A stretch of DNA of 64,000 nt from Marinomonas pontica (GTDB lineage Bacteria > Pseudomonadota > Gammaproteobacteria > Pseudomonadales > Marinomonadaceae). A program made the position numbers and the translations under genes. The stretch is taken from contig NZ_JAODTL010000032.1 of assembly GCF_026191375.1 (NCBI RefSeq), positions 62,001 through 126,000 of the forward strand. The letters are read 5' to 3'. The notes beneath the pieces are model-generated. The model was not told the DNA's origin, ran no database searches, and saw only the letters and a program-made list of their open reading frames with translations. Positions 47,021 through 57,742 of this stretch are shown piece by piece (positions within the stretch are counted from its first letter, which is position 1; each line of letters opens with the position of its first letter).

Positions 47021-47386
47021 TGCCATTAAAATTAAGCCATCCAAGTTAAGCCAATCAAAAAGCCCCTTGTATTTAGCGCTTGTCCACGGCCTAAGTGGGG
47101 TGATCTTATCAGAACACATCATCCAGTAACGTCGTTATGTCAGTTTGTCATTTCTGATTTCCGTAACACTTCTTAAAATGAATACGTGCTATGGTTTGTG
47201 AAGGTCGCATTTTCGGTCTACGTTGATAAGCAGACTCTGTATTTTAATGTTGCGGCCTTTGGAAAGATAATAGCGCGGTATTTTTGCTGTTTTACGCTAC
47301 GCATGTCGCTGTATCTATGATGGAATAGAATATATTGACACTCATGGAAGTGTTGCTCGCCTGAGGGTATTGGTAAGAGGTTTTAT
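47021..47386 (+). other. 366-base intergenic region upstream of the CofD-like gene
   Basis: No open frame of note. TTGACA occurs near 47335 but has no well-placed -10 element. An AT-rich stretch covers about 47290-47340. No terminator hairpin with a T tract was seen after the HAD gene, so the operon end is unclear. Confidence 0.5.
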
Positions 47387-48569
47387 ATGACGAGCTCTTT
47401 GCGTATTTGGCGCCGTATGGTGATGCCGGACCCTATTCGTGTTCACCGTTATCAAAGTTTGCCAGAACAAGGGCCTAAAGTACTGTTTTTTAGTGGCGGT
47501 TCTGCTCTGAATAAAATTAGTCGGGTTTTTAAAGAATACACGCATCATTCGGTGCATTTGGTGACGCCGTTTGATTCTGGCGGCAGTTCGGCACGTTTAC
47601 GAGCGGCATTTGATATTCCCGCTGTGGGGGATTTGCGCAGTCGGTTAATGGCGCTGGCGGATGAAACCGTCATGGGGCAGCCGGAAGTCTATGCGTTATT
47701 TACCCATCGTCTTGCGGTAGATGCTGAACCAGCCGTTTTGCAAGCGCAGTTACAGCAGTTGGTAATGGGGGAGCACCCCTTATTGAAACTATCCCCAACC
47801 CAATGAAGTCATTGATTCAGACGCAATTGGGCGTGACTCAAGCCCGGATTCATGAAGATTTCGATCTGCGTGGCGCCAGTATTGGTAATCTGATTATGGC
47901 GGGTGGTTATTTAAATAATCAGCAGCAATTGGATCCTATTGTGTTTTTGTTTTCCCGTTTGGTGAAAGCGTTGGGCGAGGTAAAAACGACGCTAGACGCC
48001 AGTTTGCATTTAGGAGTAGAGCTGGAAAATGGGGACATTGTTTTAGGGCAGCATCGGATTACAGGTAAAGAAACTGACATATTACCCAGCCCGATAAAGC
48101 GTATGTGGCTAAATAAAGGCCTGCGTAATAGGATGCCGACAAATTGTGCGATTGCGGACGATCGTAAAGATGCGATAGAAACCGCCGATTTAATTTGTTA
48201 TCCGCCCGGCAGCTTTTATAGCAGTTTATTAGCGAATCTTATGCCGGAGGGGTGGGAGCGTCGATTTCTGCAAACCCTAATCCCAAAGTGTATTTGCCCA
48301 ATTTGGGGGTTGACCCAGAACAACAAGGTTTATCGATGATGGAAAGGGTGGTACGTTTAATGTCTACCATTTCGGGCGATAAAGAAACCGCAGGGCCATA
48401 TTCTGTGTTGGATTATTTATTGTTGGATGACGCATACGATTATGGCGAGTTGGATGATGCATTACTGGCTCGCTTAAATGTCACTGTCATCAAAACGCCA
48501 CTTATTACAGAGAAACCTCATAAATACGACGAACACTTGGTTGCGAGAGCTTTGTTATCTTTTGTATAA
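47387..48569 (+). pseudogene. CofD/YvcK family protein (two single-base frameshifts)
   Basis: Member of the CofD/YvcK (UPF0052) fold family, in a divergent bacterial branch. The family opening is LFFSGGSALNKISRVFKEYT, followed by TPFDSGGSSARLRAAFDIPA and VGDLRSRLMALAD; later come RGASIGNLIMAGGYL and LICYPPGSFYSSLLANL. Two breaks split it. The C run 47776-47779 needs a fifth C, giving EHPLIETIPNPMKSLIQTQL. The G run 48249-48252 needs a fifth G, giving MPEGVGASISANPNPKVYLP. Restored, it has about 394 residues. YvcK proteins affect cell envelope and central carbon balance; the function of this branch is not known. Confidence 0.8.
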
Positions 48570-48678
48570 AATGACGTATTAAGATTTAGAAAAAAGATCT
48601 GTCTGATATGATGGCTGTATTTTAGAAACATCATCTTTAGTGCCTTGGTAAACGGCGCTTTTTAAAAAGAGAGTAGTA

Positions 48679-49698
48679 ATGAGTACAAGGGTACTGATTT
48701 GTGATGATTCCAAAATTGCACGGAAGCAATTGGCGAGAGCTTTACCGACCGATTGGGCGGTAAGCGTCGAGTTTGCTGAGCATGGCCAAGAAGCATTGGA
48801 TATGTTGGCGTCGACGACGTTTGATATCTTGTTTCTGGATTTGAATATGCCGGTAAAAGACGGCTATGAAACGTTAGAAGCATTGCAGGGTTATGCCGAC
48901 GCGCCGGCCGTGATCGTTGTATCTGGCGATGTGCAACCGCAAGCCATCCAGCGTGTCAAAAGCATGGGCGCGGTTGCCTTCCATAAAAAGCCTGCTTCTA
49001 CGGAAGAATTGCGTCAGCTGTTGATTTCTCTCAAGTTGTTTACGGAGGGTGGCAGCGACAACCCCGATAATCAGTTGGCGAATACATTAACCGCTGCCGA
49101 GCAGTTCACGCTTAACGAATGCCTACAAGAAGTCTCGAACGTGGCCATGGGTCGTGCTGCGAGCGTGTTGGCAAATATGCTCAATGTGTTCATTAAGTTG
49201 CCGGTTCCAAAAGTGAATATTTTGGAAGTGGGTGAACTGCAAATGGCGTTGGATTACAGCGTTAAAGAAGACAGCTGCTCTGCGGTTTCCCAAGGCTTTG
49301 TTGGGTCTGGTGTTGCGTTTGAAACCCTGTTGATTTTCAGTGACTCAAGCTTGCCAGATATGGCTAAGTTGCTGAGTGTTTCTGAAACGATTGACAGCGT
49401 GGTTGAGGTCGAGCTTCTGATGGACGTATCGTCCGTTTTGGTTGGGCCTTTTATTGATGCTTTTGGCAAACAATTGAATATCGACTTTAGTCACAGTCAC
49501 CCTGTGCTTTTGGCTCGCCATGCGAAAGTGGCGGATTTGGTCAATGCGAAAAAAGCAAAATGGAAGCGCACGCTTGCCGTTGAAATTGTGTATGAGGTGG
49601 AGAACTATCAGATTAGCTGTGACTTAATGTTGCTGTTTACGGAAGATTCTGTCTCTGTACTTGAGAACTTGTTGTCTTATTTGGTTGAGGAAGAGTAG
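48679..49698 (+). CDS. response regulator fused to a CheC-like domain
   Basis: A receiver domain (residues 1-120, acidic pair Asp9/Asp10, phospho-Asp54 in LFLDLNMPVKDGYE, Lys102 in FHKKPAS) is joined to a CheC/CheX-type phosphatase-like domain (about 140-339). The CheC motif E..N...G appears as CLQEVSNVAMGRAASVLANM near residues 152-171; the second repeat VEVELLMDVSSVLVGPFIDA has less typical residues. It has 339 residues. It lies 4 bases before a diguanylate cyclase, suggesting a two-protein signalling pair that feeds into c-di-GMP. Confidence 0.85.
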   Translation: MSTRVLICDDSKIARKQLARALPTDWAVSVEFAEHGQEALDMLASTTFDILFLDLNMPVKDGYETLEALQGYADAPAVIVVSGDVQPQAIQRVKSMGAVAFHKKPASTEELRQLLISLKLFTEGGSDNPDNQLANTLTAAEQFTLNECLQEVSNVAMGRAASVLANMLNVFIKLPVPKVNILEVGELQMALDYSVKEDSCSAVSQGFVGSGVAFETLLIFSDSSLPDMAKLLSVSETIDSVVEVELLMDVSSVLVGPFIDAFGKQLNIDFSHSHPVLLARHAKVADLVNAKKAKWKRTLAVEIVYEVENYQISCDLMLLFTEDSVSVLENLLSYLVEEE

Positions 49699-49702
49699 AT
49701 AC

Positions 49703-50662
49703 ATGAGCGCCGCAGAAGACATGATGGAACTGCATTGGCTCTTCGATATGTTGCAACATATCGATGTGGGTTTGGTGGTACTAAATGAAAAATATGAAAT
49801 AAAGCTGTGGAACAGCTTTATGGAAAACCACAGTGGTGTCAGCTCTTCTATCGCCAAAGAACGCTCTATGTTTGATGTTTTTCCAAGCATTAATAGCGAA
49901 TGGCTCCAGCATAAATTGGACAATGTGATAGCTCTACGCACTCCTATTTTTGTGTCTTGGGAGCAGCGACCTCATCTTTTTCCTTTTAATAGCTATCGCC
50001 CGATAACGGGAATGGCTGAAAAGATGTATCAAAACGTTGCCTTGCGCCCTATTACCAGTGCCGATGGCACGGTCAAATTTGTATGTATGGTGGTTTACGA
50101 TGTGACAGACGTTGCCACGAATAAAGAATCTCTGTCGAATGCCAATCGTAAATTGGATTACCTCAGTAAAACGGACCCGCTCACTGAACTGCACAATCGA
50201 GGTAGCTTGGATGGCACGTTACAAAGTACCTTTGAGCGTTATAAGCGTGAAGGTGGAAAGCACAGCTTGGTGATGACAGACATTGATTTTTTCAAAAAGG
50301 TTAATGACCAATACGGTCACCCGGCTGGGGATTTAGTGCTGAAAACCATTGCGAAAATATTGGGTGGTAGTATTCGTAAAACCGATTTTGTTGGGCGATA
50401 CGGCGGCGAAGAGTTCGCTATTTTATTGCCTAATACGGATGCCGCCGGCGCGCTTTTCTTTTGTGAAACTGTGCGTAAGAAAATCGCGGAAACAAAAATC
50501 AAACTTCCAAATATGGACATTTCGGTGACCATGAGTTTCGGGATATCAGAGGTTAAGAAAACAGACCAGTCTAAGTCTGAATGGTTGAGCCGATCCGATG
50601 AAGCCTTGTACAAGGCCAAAGAAGGTGGTCGGAACCAATCTGTTGTGTTCTCTGCGACTTAG
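49703..50662 (+). CDS. PAS-GGDEF diguanylate cyclase
   Basis: A 319-residue soluble protein that should make c-di-GMP. The N-terminal PAS-like sensor covers about residues 15-135 (LFDMLQHIDVGLVVLNEKYE), with a linker helix to about 152. The GGDEF domain starts DPLTELHNRGSLDG, has MTDIDFFKKVNDQYGHPAGD and the active loop GGEEF at 234-238. The product-inhibition site RxxD is present as RKTD at 225-228. ATG 49703 lies 4 bases after the response regulator; an earlier in-frame start at 49661 would overlap it. Confidence 0.92.
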   Translation: MSAAEDMMELHWLFDMLQHIDVGLVVLNEKYEIKLWNSFMENHSGVSSSIAKERSMFDVFPSINSEWLQHKLDNVIALRTPIFVSWEQRPHLFPFNSYRPITGMAEKMYQNVALRPITSADGTVKFVCMVVYDVTDVATNKESLSNANRKLDYLSKTDPLTELHNRGSLDGTLQSTFERYKREGGKHSLVMTDIDFFKKVNDQYGHPAGDLVLKTIAKILGGSIRKTDFVGRYGGEEFAILLPNTDAAGALFFCETVRKKIAETKIKLPNMDISVTMSFGISEVKKTDQSKSEWLSRSDEALYKAKEGGRNQSVVFSAT

Positions 50663-50753
50663 TTTTCTTCGCTTTTATGCATTTGGCCTAACTTAGCCAT
50701 GTAAGAACTGTCAGTCATGTACATAGAGAACAACATGGCTGACAGCGTGACGT

Positions 50754-51221
50754 TTACATTGAATATAAGCCTATTAATGAGTCTTGCGCTCTGTCGCCTT
50801 GCAGGCAAAAGCATTCTGGGTCAATCAGCACGCGCCCATTCATGGCTTCTCTTCCTAGTAGCATTCGATAACCCATGGTGTCTCTGTTGGTCAAAGTGAC
50901 TTCGACTTCCCATGTTTGTTCTCCAAGAGAAAGGGGAACCTTGATCACGGGACGCTTCTCTTTGTCGCCGCTTGAACTTTTGATGACACGCTGATCAATA
51001 AGGGGCGCTTCACAATGCACGGTGACTTTGCGATTTTTTTGTAAGGGATGAACATCAAAACGTACCCAATGCTCGTCATTACGAGTAAAGCGTTCAATAT
51101 TGATTGCGTGTATGGAAGAGGTCTTTGCTCCTGAATCTACTCTGGCTTTGATAGCAGGAATGTTTAGCGTTGGGAACGCACACCACTCGTCACAACCTAT
51201 GACTATTTTTTGTTCATTCAT
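50754..51221 (-). CDS. putative ATP-dependent zinc protease / RimB-like retropepsin-fold protein
   Basis: Member of the family annotated as putative ATP-dependent zinc protease, often linked to the RimK glutamate ligase. The aspartyl-protease-like loop is IKARVDSGAKTSSIHA near residues 24-39, then MGYRMLLGREAMNGRVLIDP near the C-terminus. The frame extends to 51281, but the ATG at 51221 begins at MNEQKIVIGCDEW, the normal N-terminus (155 residues). No rimK is in the window. It is convergent with the cyclase gene. Confidence 0.83.
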   Translation of the reverse strand: MNEQKIVIGCDEWCAFPTLNIPAIKARVDSGAKTSSIHAINIERFTRNDEHWVRFDVHPLQKNRKVTVHCEAPLIDQRVIKSSSGDKEKRPVIKVPLSLGEQTWEVEVTLTNRDTMGYRMLLGREAMNGRVLIDPECFCLQGDRAQDSLIGLYSM

Positions 51222-51445
51222 AAAATACAGCGCCTTTTGCAAAGAAAAATAGAGCACACGATAGAGAGTAACCATGGTCACTATGTTGTTGTGTTTTATA
51301 GCCTAAAAGTGGGTGTAGGTTAAGTTTTAATTGCTGTGCTGTTGGCTTATCTATTTTGTTGAATTGTTAGTATAAGTCCAAACTATTGTAATCGTGTTCG
51401 TTGAAGTTAATATGAGCGTATTAAAACACCTAAGTGGAGTAGTTG

Positions 51446-52366
51446 ATGAATGGCCGACTGATGCAAGAGTTGGAAGAGTTGGGTGGAGAAATTCGTCCAG
51501 CGAGCTTTAAAAAATGCGATGAAATTGTGATTGAGCAACCGGGCTTTAGTGCGTCGATAGCGCTCTGGGGCGGGCATTTAGAAAGCTTTATTCCTGCTGG
51601 CCAAGAAGATCTTTTGTTCCAATCTGAGAACCAAGGCGGAGAAGGTCGATTTGGTCGCCGTCACTTTGGTGTGCCTGTCTGCTGGCCTTGGTTTGGTGCC
51701 AATTATGTGCATGATGATTACCCTGCTCATGGGCTGGCACGCTATTTTCGTTGGGATTTTATTGAAGCGGGTCGCTTCAAAAATGGCGATGTGAAAATTG
51801 TGATTCGCTTGGCATCGGAAGATCATCCTCTGATTGAGGAAATGTGGCCACATGCATTTGAGCTTCGGCAAGTGTTTCGTTTTTCCAGTAAGGGCTTTAG
51901 AGTGAATTTTTCGGCGGCGAATTTGTCTGATCAGCCCATGCCGGTCAGTGAAGCCTTGCACACGTATTTTAATGTATCCGACAATCAAACCACAGAGGTA
52001 CATGGACTAGATCAAGTGACGTATGTGGATAAATTTGATAACGGTAGCCGCCAATTACAAAACGGCCCAGTGACGCCATGTGATCATATGGATCGAGTCT
52101 ATCTGTCGGCCCCAGAAGTGTGTGAAATTCATGACGCAGGTTTGCAACGACGTCTGGTGATTAGCACCGAAGGCAGCAACAGCACAGTATTGTGGAATCC
52201 GGGCGCAGAGCTGGCTAAACAGCGAGCTGACATGGAAGACGATGATTATCGTCGTTTTGTGTGTGTTGAGGCGGCGAATGCACTGACAGACGAATACGAC
52301 ATTCCACCTGGTGGTATCCACCAACTTAAGCTTAAGGTGAAGCACAAGCCTTTGGTGGACAAGTGA
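51446..52366 (+). CDS. yeaD: D-hexose-6-phosphate mutarotase
   Basis: Aldose-1-epimerase-fold enzyme interconverting glucose-6-phosphate anomers (E. coli YeaD). Key segments are GRFGRRHFGVPVCWPWFGAN near residues 67-86, PAHGLARYFRWDF near 92-104 with a conserved histidine, SEALHTYFNVSD near 168-179, and the catalytic-glutamate region RRFVCVEAANALTD. It has 306 residues. GGAG lies six bases before the ATG at 51446; TTG 51443 is an alternative. A terminator follows. Confidence 0.9.
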   Translation: MNGRLMQELEELGGEIRPASFKKCDEIVIEQPGFSASIALWGGHLESFIPAGQEDLLFQSENQGGEGRFGRRHFGVPVCWPWFGANYVHDDYPAHGLARYFRWDFIEAGRFKNGDVKIVIRLASEDHPLIEEMWPHAFELRQVFRFSSKGFRVNFSAANLSDQPMPVSEALHTYFNVSDNQTTEVHGLDQVTYVDKFDNGSRQLQNGPVTPCDHMDRVYLSAPEVCEIHDAGLQRRLVISTEGSNSTVLWNPGAELAKQRADMEDDDYRRFVCVEAANALTDEYDIPPGGIHQLKLKVKHKPLVDK

Positions 52367-52400
52367 TGGTGTATTAACAGCGACAGTGCGAAATGAGATA

Positions 52401-52437
52401 AAAAAAGCCAGCAAATTCAATCTACTGGCTTTTTTTA
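52401..52437. terminator. bidirectional rho-independent terminator
   Basis: AAAAAAGCCAG (52401-52411) pairs with CTGGCTTTTTT (52425-52435). The A tract on one side and T tract on the other let it serve both yeaD (+) and crc (-). Confidence 0.88.
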
Positions 52438-52455
52438 TACGTCAAAGATCAACAC

Positions 52456-53232
52456 TTAATCAATATTGTATTCCATGATAAGTGGAGCGTGATCTGAAAA
52501 ACGTTGGCCCTTGTAGATAGTGCCGCCTTGAATGAGGTTTTTGATTCCTGGTGTGGCGATTTGATAATCTAGTCGACCACCTTCGTCCAGTTTCCAAGCG
52601 CGTTCGTAATCCGGCCACCATGTGTACTGTTTGTCTTGCTTGTTTACCTGGCGGAAAGCATCAATGTATTCCATTTCATTGAAGATCTCGTTAATCCATT
52701 TGCGTTCTTCAGGTAAGAAGCCTGAGTTACGCTGATTTACGAACCAGCTGCTTACATCAATCGGTGAACGTGCCACATTGGCTGTGCCACAAAAAATAAA
52801 CTCGCGACGCTTACGGCGCGTTTTAATGAGGTGGTTTTTAAAGCCTTCCATAAAACGATATTTGTGTTCCTGCAGGGCTTCTTCATGATTCGAGCCGTGA
52901 GGCGTTAAGAAAGCACCAATGCTGACTTTATCAAAGTCTGCTTGAATAAAGCGTCCTTCAAAGTCGCATTCTGGAAACCCCATGCCAGTCATAATTGCTT
53001 TGGGCATGGTTTTACAATAAATGGCGACCCCTGCTTGCTCAGGATTTTCCATAGAGTCAAAGAAGTACGTATTGAACTCTGGTGGAAAGAAAACGCTGTC
53101 ATTTAGACTGCGCTCGTCTGCTTGTATATCTTGTAGACATACAACATCCGGGTTCTGACGAACCATCCATTCGAAAAAGCCGCGGTCTGCTGCTTGTCTT
53201 ATACCGTTTACATTAAGGCTGATGACCTTCAT
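52456..53232 (-). CDS. crc: catabolite repression control protein Crc
   Basis: Exonuclease III-fold protein that, in pseudomonads, works with Hfq to repress translation of catabolic mRNAs. It has 258 residues and opens MKVISLNVNGIRQAADRGFF. Crc-like traits are CLQDIQADERS (glutamate of ExoIII replaced by Asp), DFDKVSIGAFLTPHGSN, RRKRREFIFCGTANVARSPI (aspartate of the GDxN motif missing) and SDHAPLIMEYNID. Loss of these acidic residues argues against nuclease activity. It is divergent from pyrE, exactly as in Pseudomonas, which supports the name over xthA. Confidence 0.85.
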   Translation of the reverse strand: MKVISLNVNGIRQAADRGFFEWMVRQNPDVVCLQDIQADERSLNDSVFFPPEFNTYFFDSMENPEQAGVAIYCKTMPKAIMTGMGFPECDFEGRFIQADFDKVSIGAFLTPHGSNHEEALQEHKYRFMEGFKNHLIKTRRKRREFIFCGTANVARSPIDVSSWFVNQRNSGFLPEERKWINEIFNEMEYIDAFRQVNKQDKQYTWWPDYERAWKLDEGGRLDYQIATPGIKNLIQGGTIYKGQRFSDHAPLIMEYNID

Positions 53233-53350
53233 TTCTGGTCCCTACAATTCCTAGCCGTGTGTTATATTAGCGCCTATCCAATGTTGGCATGGCTTCGCTC
53301 GATCTTGGCGGCGCTTTGTTGTGTGTTATTTTTATCTTTCTGGAGTTGGC

Positions 53351-53998
53351 ATGAAACCTTACCAAAGAGACTTTATCGAATTCGCTATCGAGCAAAATGT
53401 GCTGCGTTTTGGCGAATTCACGCTTAAATCAGGACGCGTAAGTCCTTACTTCTTTAATGCTGGCCTATTTAGCTCAGGCCAAGCGTTAGCAAAGTTAGGA
53501 CGCTTTTACGCCACCTCATTAATGGAAGCAAATGTTCCATTTGATGTTCTATTCGGCCCAGCCTACAAAGGCATACCGTTAGCAACAACGACGGCTGTTG
53601 CTCTGTATGATCATCATAATGTAGACACACCATACGTTTTCAACCGTAAAGAAGCAAAAACTCACGGTGAAGGCGGTTCCCTTGTTGGCGCTCCGCTTGC
53701 AGGTAATGTCATGATTATTGATGACGTTATTACCGCTGGTACAGCCATTCGTGAAGTCATGGCGATCATTAAAGACGCCAATGCGGTTCCTGCTGGTGTA
53801 CTTATCGCCTTGGATCGTCAAGAACGAGGCCAAGGTGAATTATCTGCCATTCAAGAAGTCGAAAGAGACTTTGGAATGCCAGTGATCAGTATCGTTTCTC
53901 TAAACGACATCATGACGTATTTGGCAGAACAGGATTCCCCTGAATTTGCGAAACATCTTGATGCGGTTAAAGCTTATCGTCTTCAGTACGGTATCTGA
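53351..53998 (+). CDS. pyrE: orotate phosphoribosyltransferase
   Basis: Makes orotidine monophosphate from orotate and PRPP. It has 215 residues and opens [20 protein letters not shown]. The loop [11 protein letters not shown] lies near residues 98-108, and the PRPP motif [18 protein letters not shown] near 119-136. The frame opens at 53321, but the ATG at 53351 after GGAGTTGGC gives the family start. Divergent from crc with a 118-base shared promoter region. Confidence 0.96.
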   Translation: MKPYQRDFIEFAIEQNVLRFGEFTLKSGRVSPYFFNAGLFSSGQALAKLGRFYATSLMEANVPFDVLFGPAYKGIPLATTTAVALYDHHNVDTPYVFNRKEAKTHGEGGSLVGAPLAGNVMIIDDVITAGTAIREVMAIIKDANAVPAGVLIALDRQERGQGELSAIQEVERDFGMPVISIVSLNDIMTYLAEQDSPEFAKHLDAVKAYRLQYGI

Positions 53999-54040
53999 TG
54001 CCAATACCAAACGCTAAGTTTTGGGGTATTACCTCAAACC

Positions 54041-54634
54041 TTAGCGGTTTAGCATCAAGTTTTGTGCCAATACTGACCATTGTTCTTGCCAAATTTCCAT
54101 TGGCTTCACTTTAAATTCACTGCGCACGTAGTGGCGAATTTTGCCTTCAATGACAGCAATTAAAAAATTTGCACACGGTGCGACGCCCATCGCTGGTCGT
54201 AAGCCCTGTTTTAAATCCGCTTCACGAATGATTTGTTTTAACTGGGTTTCAATGCGGTCAAATACTTGTGCAATACGTACGCGCAGTCGCTCTGTTTCGC
54301 CAGCTAAGGCATCAGCCGTTAATAAACGACACATGCCAGGGTTTTGTTCAGCAAAGCCAAGAATCAATGTCATGATCACTTCTATTCGAGCGACCACGTT
54401 GCTTTCTTCTTGGATAATTCGGTTGATTCGAGTAAATAAACTTTCTTCAATGAATTCAATTAGGCCTTCAAACATTTTTGCTTTGCTAGGAAAATGACGA
54501 TACAAAGCCGCTTCCGATACTCCAACTTGCTTTGCTAGAGCCGACGTCGTGATACGTGCTCCAGGGCTGCTCTCTAGCATTTGTGCTAAAGATTGCAATA
54601 TTTGAGTGCGACGATCGTTTTTCTTATTGCTCAT
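54041..54634 (-). CDS. slmA: nucleoid occlusion factor SlmA
   Basis: TetR-family DNA-binding protein that blocks FtsZ ring assembly over the nucleoid. It has 197 residues. The helix-turn-helix is ITTSALAKQVGVSEAALYRH followed by FPSKAKMFEGLIEFIEE, a SlmA-specific pattern. The C-terminal dimer domain ends WQEQWSVLAQNLMLNR. It lies downstream of argB on the same strand (62-base gap) and is convergent with pyrE, the common gammaproteobacterial order. Confidence 0.95.
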   Translation of the reverse strand: MSNKKNDRRTQILQSLAQMLESSPGARITTSALAKQVGVSEAALYRHFPSKAKMFEGLIEFIEESLFTRINRIIQEESNVVARIEVIMTLILGFAEQNPGMCRLLTADALAGETERLRVRIAQVFDRIETQLKQIIREADLKQGLRPAMGVAPCANFLIAVIEGKIRHYVRSEFKVKPMEIWQEQWSVLAQNLMLNR

Positions 54635-54696
54635 GTGTTGAGTCCGCTGTTTTTGCTTGTGTTATTTATTGCTTATTCTAATGACCAATAATGCAG

Positions 54697-55608
<912 letters not shown>

Positions 55609-55887
55609 TTATGTACTCCTGTAAACAAAAAAATGGATCGCGACAAAAAAATATACGGTCTTGATACGCGCACGATTTTATCAAGCCTAATGTTAGTGAT
55701 TCACTGTGGCAAAACGATGACAGATAAGGCTGGCAACGAGTGTAAGCAACCACTTAGGTTTGAAATAATAGCGTGATATTAGAGGATTAACTATAGAAAT
55801 TTATAAGAAACGGGCAAACTTTAGACTTATGAAAGTTAATATCGTTTGACTCAGAAAAGAAGGATGAGCGAATGCCGTAACGAGAAG

Positions 55888-55916
55888 AAAAAAGGTGAAA
55901 TATTCTCACCTTTTTT
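55888..55916 (-). terminator. terminator after dut
   Basis: AAAAAAGGTGA (55888-55898) pairs with TCACCTTTTTT (55906-55916). On the minus strand it lies 13 bases past the dut stop; it has T tracts in both directions. It separates dut from argB, which therefore needs its own promoter. Confidence 0.85.
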
Positions 55917-55928
55917 CTGTGTTTGAGG

Positions 55929-56387
55929 CTATTTTGTGCCAGTGTGACCAAAGCCTCCTTCGCCGCGTTCGGTGCTTTCGAATTCTGAAACAATGTTAAA
56001 TTCAGCCTGAATAACAGGCAATAAAACCAATTGGGCAACCCGTTCGCCTGGTTCAATCGTGAAAGTAGTATTACCACGGTTCCAGCATGAGACCATGAGT
56101 TCACCTTGGTAGTCGGAATCGATTAAACCGACAAGGTTCCCTAAAACGATGCCGTGTTTATGGCCTAACCCAGAGCGCGGTAAAATAGTCGCGGCCAAAT
56201 TTGGGTCTTGGATATAAATAGACAAACCAGTTGGAAGCAGCGTGGTGTCGCCCGGTGCAAGGTCGATGGCCTGATCAAGGCATGCGCGCAGATCTAAACC
56301 AGCTGAGCCTTCGGTTGCGTAGCTTGGTAGTGGAATCTCTTTACCGATTTTGTCGCTAAGGATTTTTAATTGAATGGCGTGTTTCAT
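55929..56387 (-). CDS. dut: dUTP pyrophosphatase
   Basis: Trimeric dUTPase that removes dUTP and supplies dUMP. It has 152 residues from ATG 56387. The five family motifs are visible: [10 protein letters not shown] near residues 29-38, [16 protein letters not shown] near 72-87, [13 protein letters not shown] near 88-101, [11 protein letters not shown] near 117-127, and the C-terminal [10 protein letters not shown]. The longer open frame to 56579 overlaps coaBC and is rejected. It follows coaBC by 25 bases. Confidence 0.96.
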   Translation of the reverse strand: MKHAIQLKILSDKIGKEIPLPSYATEGSAGLDLRACLDQAIDLAPGDTTLLPTGLSIYIQDPNLAATILPRSGLGHKHGIVLGNLVGLIDSDYQGELMVSCWNRGNTTFTIEPGERVAQLVLLPVIQAEFNIVSEFESTERGEGGFGHTGTK

Positions 56388-56412
56388 GGTTAACTTCTCT
56401 TTTTTGCTGAAT

Positions 56413-57639
56413 TCAGTGACGGCGTGATACGGCGTGTTGGTGGATGCATTCGACCAATTGGATAGCGAGCTCATGTTTTGCGGCTTTATCTGGCGACCAA
56501 ATCGACTCTTTCGTAATAACCGTGACTTGGTTTTCGTCTTGATTGAAGCCAATGTCGGAACGAGATACATCATTGGCAATAATCATATCCAAGCCTTTTC
56601 GCGCCAATTTGCCTTTCGCGTATTCCATGACATTTTGTGTTTCCGCAGCGAAACCAATGATAATTTTTGCTCGTTTCTGCTCGGCCAGTGTGGCAATGAT
56701 GTCTGGGTTTTTAACTAACGTCAGAGTAACTTCATCCGTATCAGACTGTTTTTTCATTTTCTGATCGTTGGCGGTTTTCATTTTAAAGTCGGCAACCGCT
56801 GCCGCGCCAATAAACACATCCGCTGGTGTTGTCATGCTTTGCTGGCACGCGGCGAGCATGTCGTCCGCGCTTTTCACCGCAATGATATTTGCGCCTGCAG
56901 GTGCCGTTATTTGCACGGGGCCGCTGATTAGCGTGACGGTCGCACCGCGAGCCATCGCAGCAGAGGCGAGCGCATAGCCCATTTTTCCTGAACTGTGATT
57001 GCTGATGTAGCGCACAGGGTCAATGGCTTCCATGGTGGGGCCTGCGGTAATGACCCAGTGTTGTCCTGTTAAATCTTGCTTAATAAGACAGCGATCGAAG
57101 TGAGCGGCAATGGCATTGAAAATATCGCCCGGTTCGCTCATGCGGCCAGGGCCAATATCGCCACAGGCTTGTGCTCCATCGGCAGGCCCAATGCTTAATA
57201 CGCCTCGTTCGGCCAGTAATTTTGCATTGGCTTGTGTTGCAGGATGACGCCACATGGCTTGATTCATCGCAGGTGCCAGCAAAACAGGGGATTCCGTGGC
57301 CAAACATAATGTGCTTAGTAGGTCGTTTGACATGCCTTGAGCGTATCGTGCCATAAAGTCGGCAGAGGCTGGAGCGATCACAATTAAGTCTGCCCATTTC
57401 GCTAATTCTATGTGTCCCATGCCCGCTTCTGCGTTTGGGTCTAGCAATGTGCTGCGCACCGTGTAACCAGAAACCGCTTGCAGTGTCATTTCAGTGACGA
57501 AAGCTTTTGCCCCTTCGGTTAAAACGACTTGAACTTCTGCGCCTGCTTTGGTTAATAAACGAATCAGTTCAATGCTTTTGTAGGCGGCAATACCGCCAGT
57601 AATGCCTAATAGAATGCGTTTTTGAGCAAGGTTTGACAT
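56413..57639 (-). CDS. coaBC: phosphopantothenoylcysteine decarboxylase / phosphopantothenate-cysteine ligase
   Basis: Bifunctional flavoprotein for two steps of coenzyme A synthesis. The CoaC half (residues 1-180) opens [20 protein letters not shown] and carries [20 protein letters not shown]. The CoaB half shows [20 protein letters not shown] near residues 192-211, [10 protein letters not shown], and [20 protein letters not shown]. It has 408 residues from ATG 57639; the frame to 57744 lacks support. Divergent from radC, convergent with nothing; dut follows. Confidence 0.95.
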   Translation of the reverse strand: MSNLAQKRILLGITGGIAAYKSIELIRLLTKAGAEVQVVLTEGAKAFVTEMTLQAVSGYTVRSTLLDPNAEAGMGHIELAKWADLIVIAPASADFMARYAQGMSNDLLSTLCLATESPVLLAPAMNQAMWRHPATQANAKLLAERGVLSIGPADGAQACGDIGPGRMSEPGDIFNAIAAHFDRCLIKQDLTGQHWVITAGPTMEAIDPVRYISNHSSGKMGYALASAAMARGATVTLISGPVQITAPAGANIIAVKSADDMLAACQQSMTTPADVFIGAAAVADFKMKTANDQKMKKQSDTDEVTLTLVKNPDIIATLAEQKRAKIIIGFAAETQNVMEYAKGKLARKGLDMIIANDVSRSDIGFNQDENQVTVITKESIWSPDKAAKHELAIQLVECIHQHAVSRRH

Positions 57640-57742
57640 AAAAAACTTCTCAATTCGATCTGTGATAGATAAGGTAAGCGACAGGCAGGACGCCTTTCTC
57701 TTTAAAGTGAACGCAAGGTTACCATGGATCAAGGAGTAGATC

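Noticed and set aside
52456-53232. Annotation as exodeoxyribonuclease III (xthA)
   Set aside because: The glutamate and the aspartate of the GDxN motif needed for catalysis are replaced, and the gene is divergent from pyrE as crc is in Pseudomonas.
55929-56579. Longer dut product starting at 56579
   Set aside because: It would overlap coaBC by more than 160 bases and add a basic tail unlike any dUTPase; the ATG at 56387 gives the normal length.
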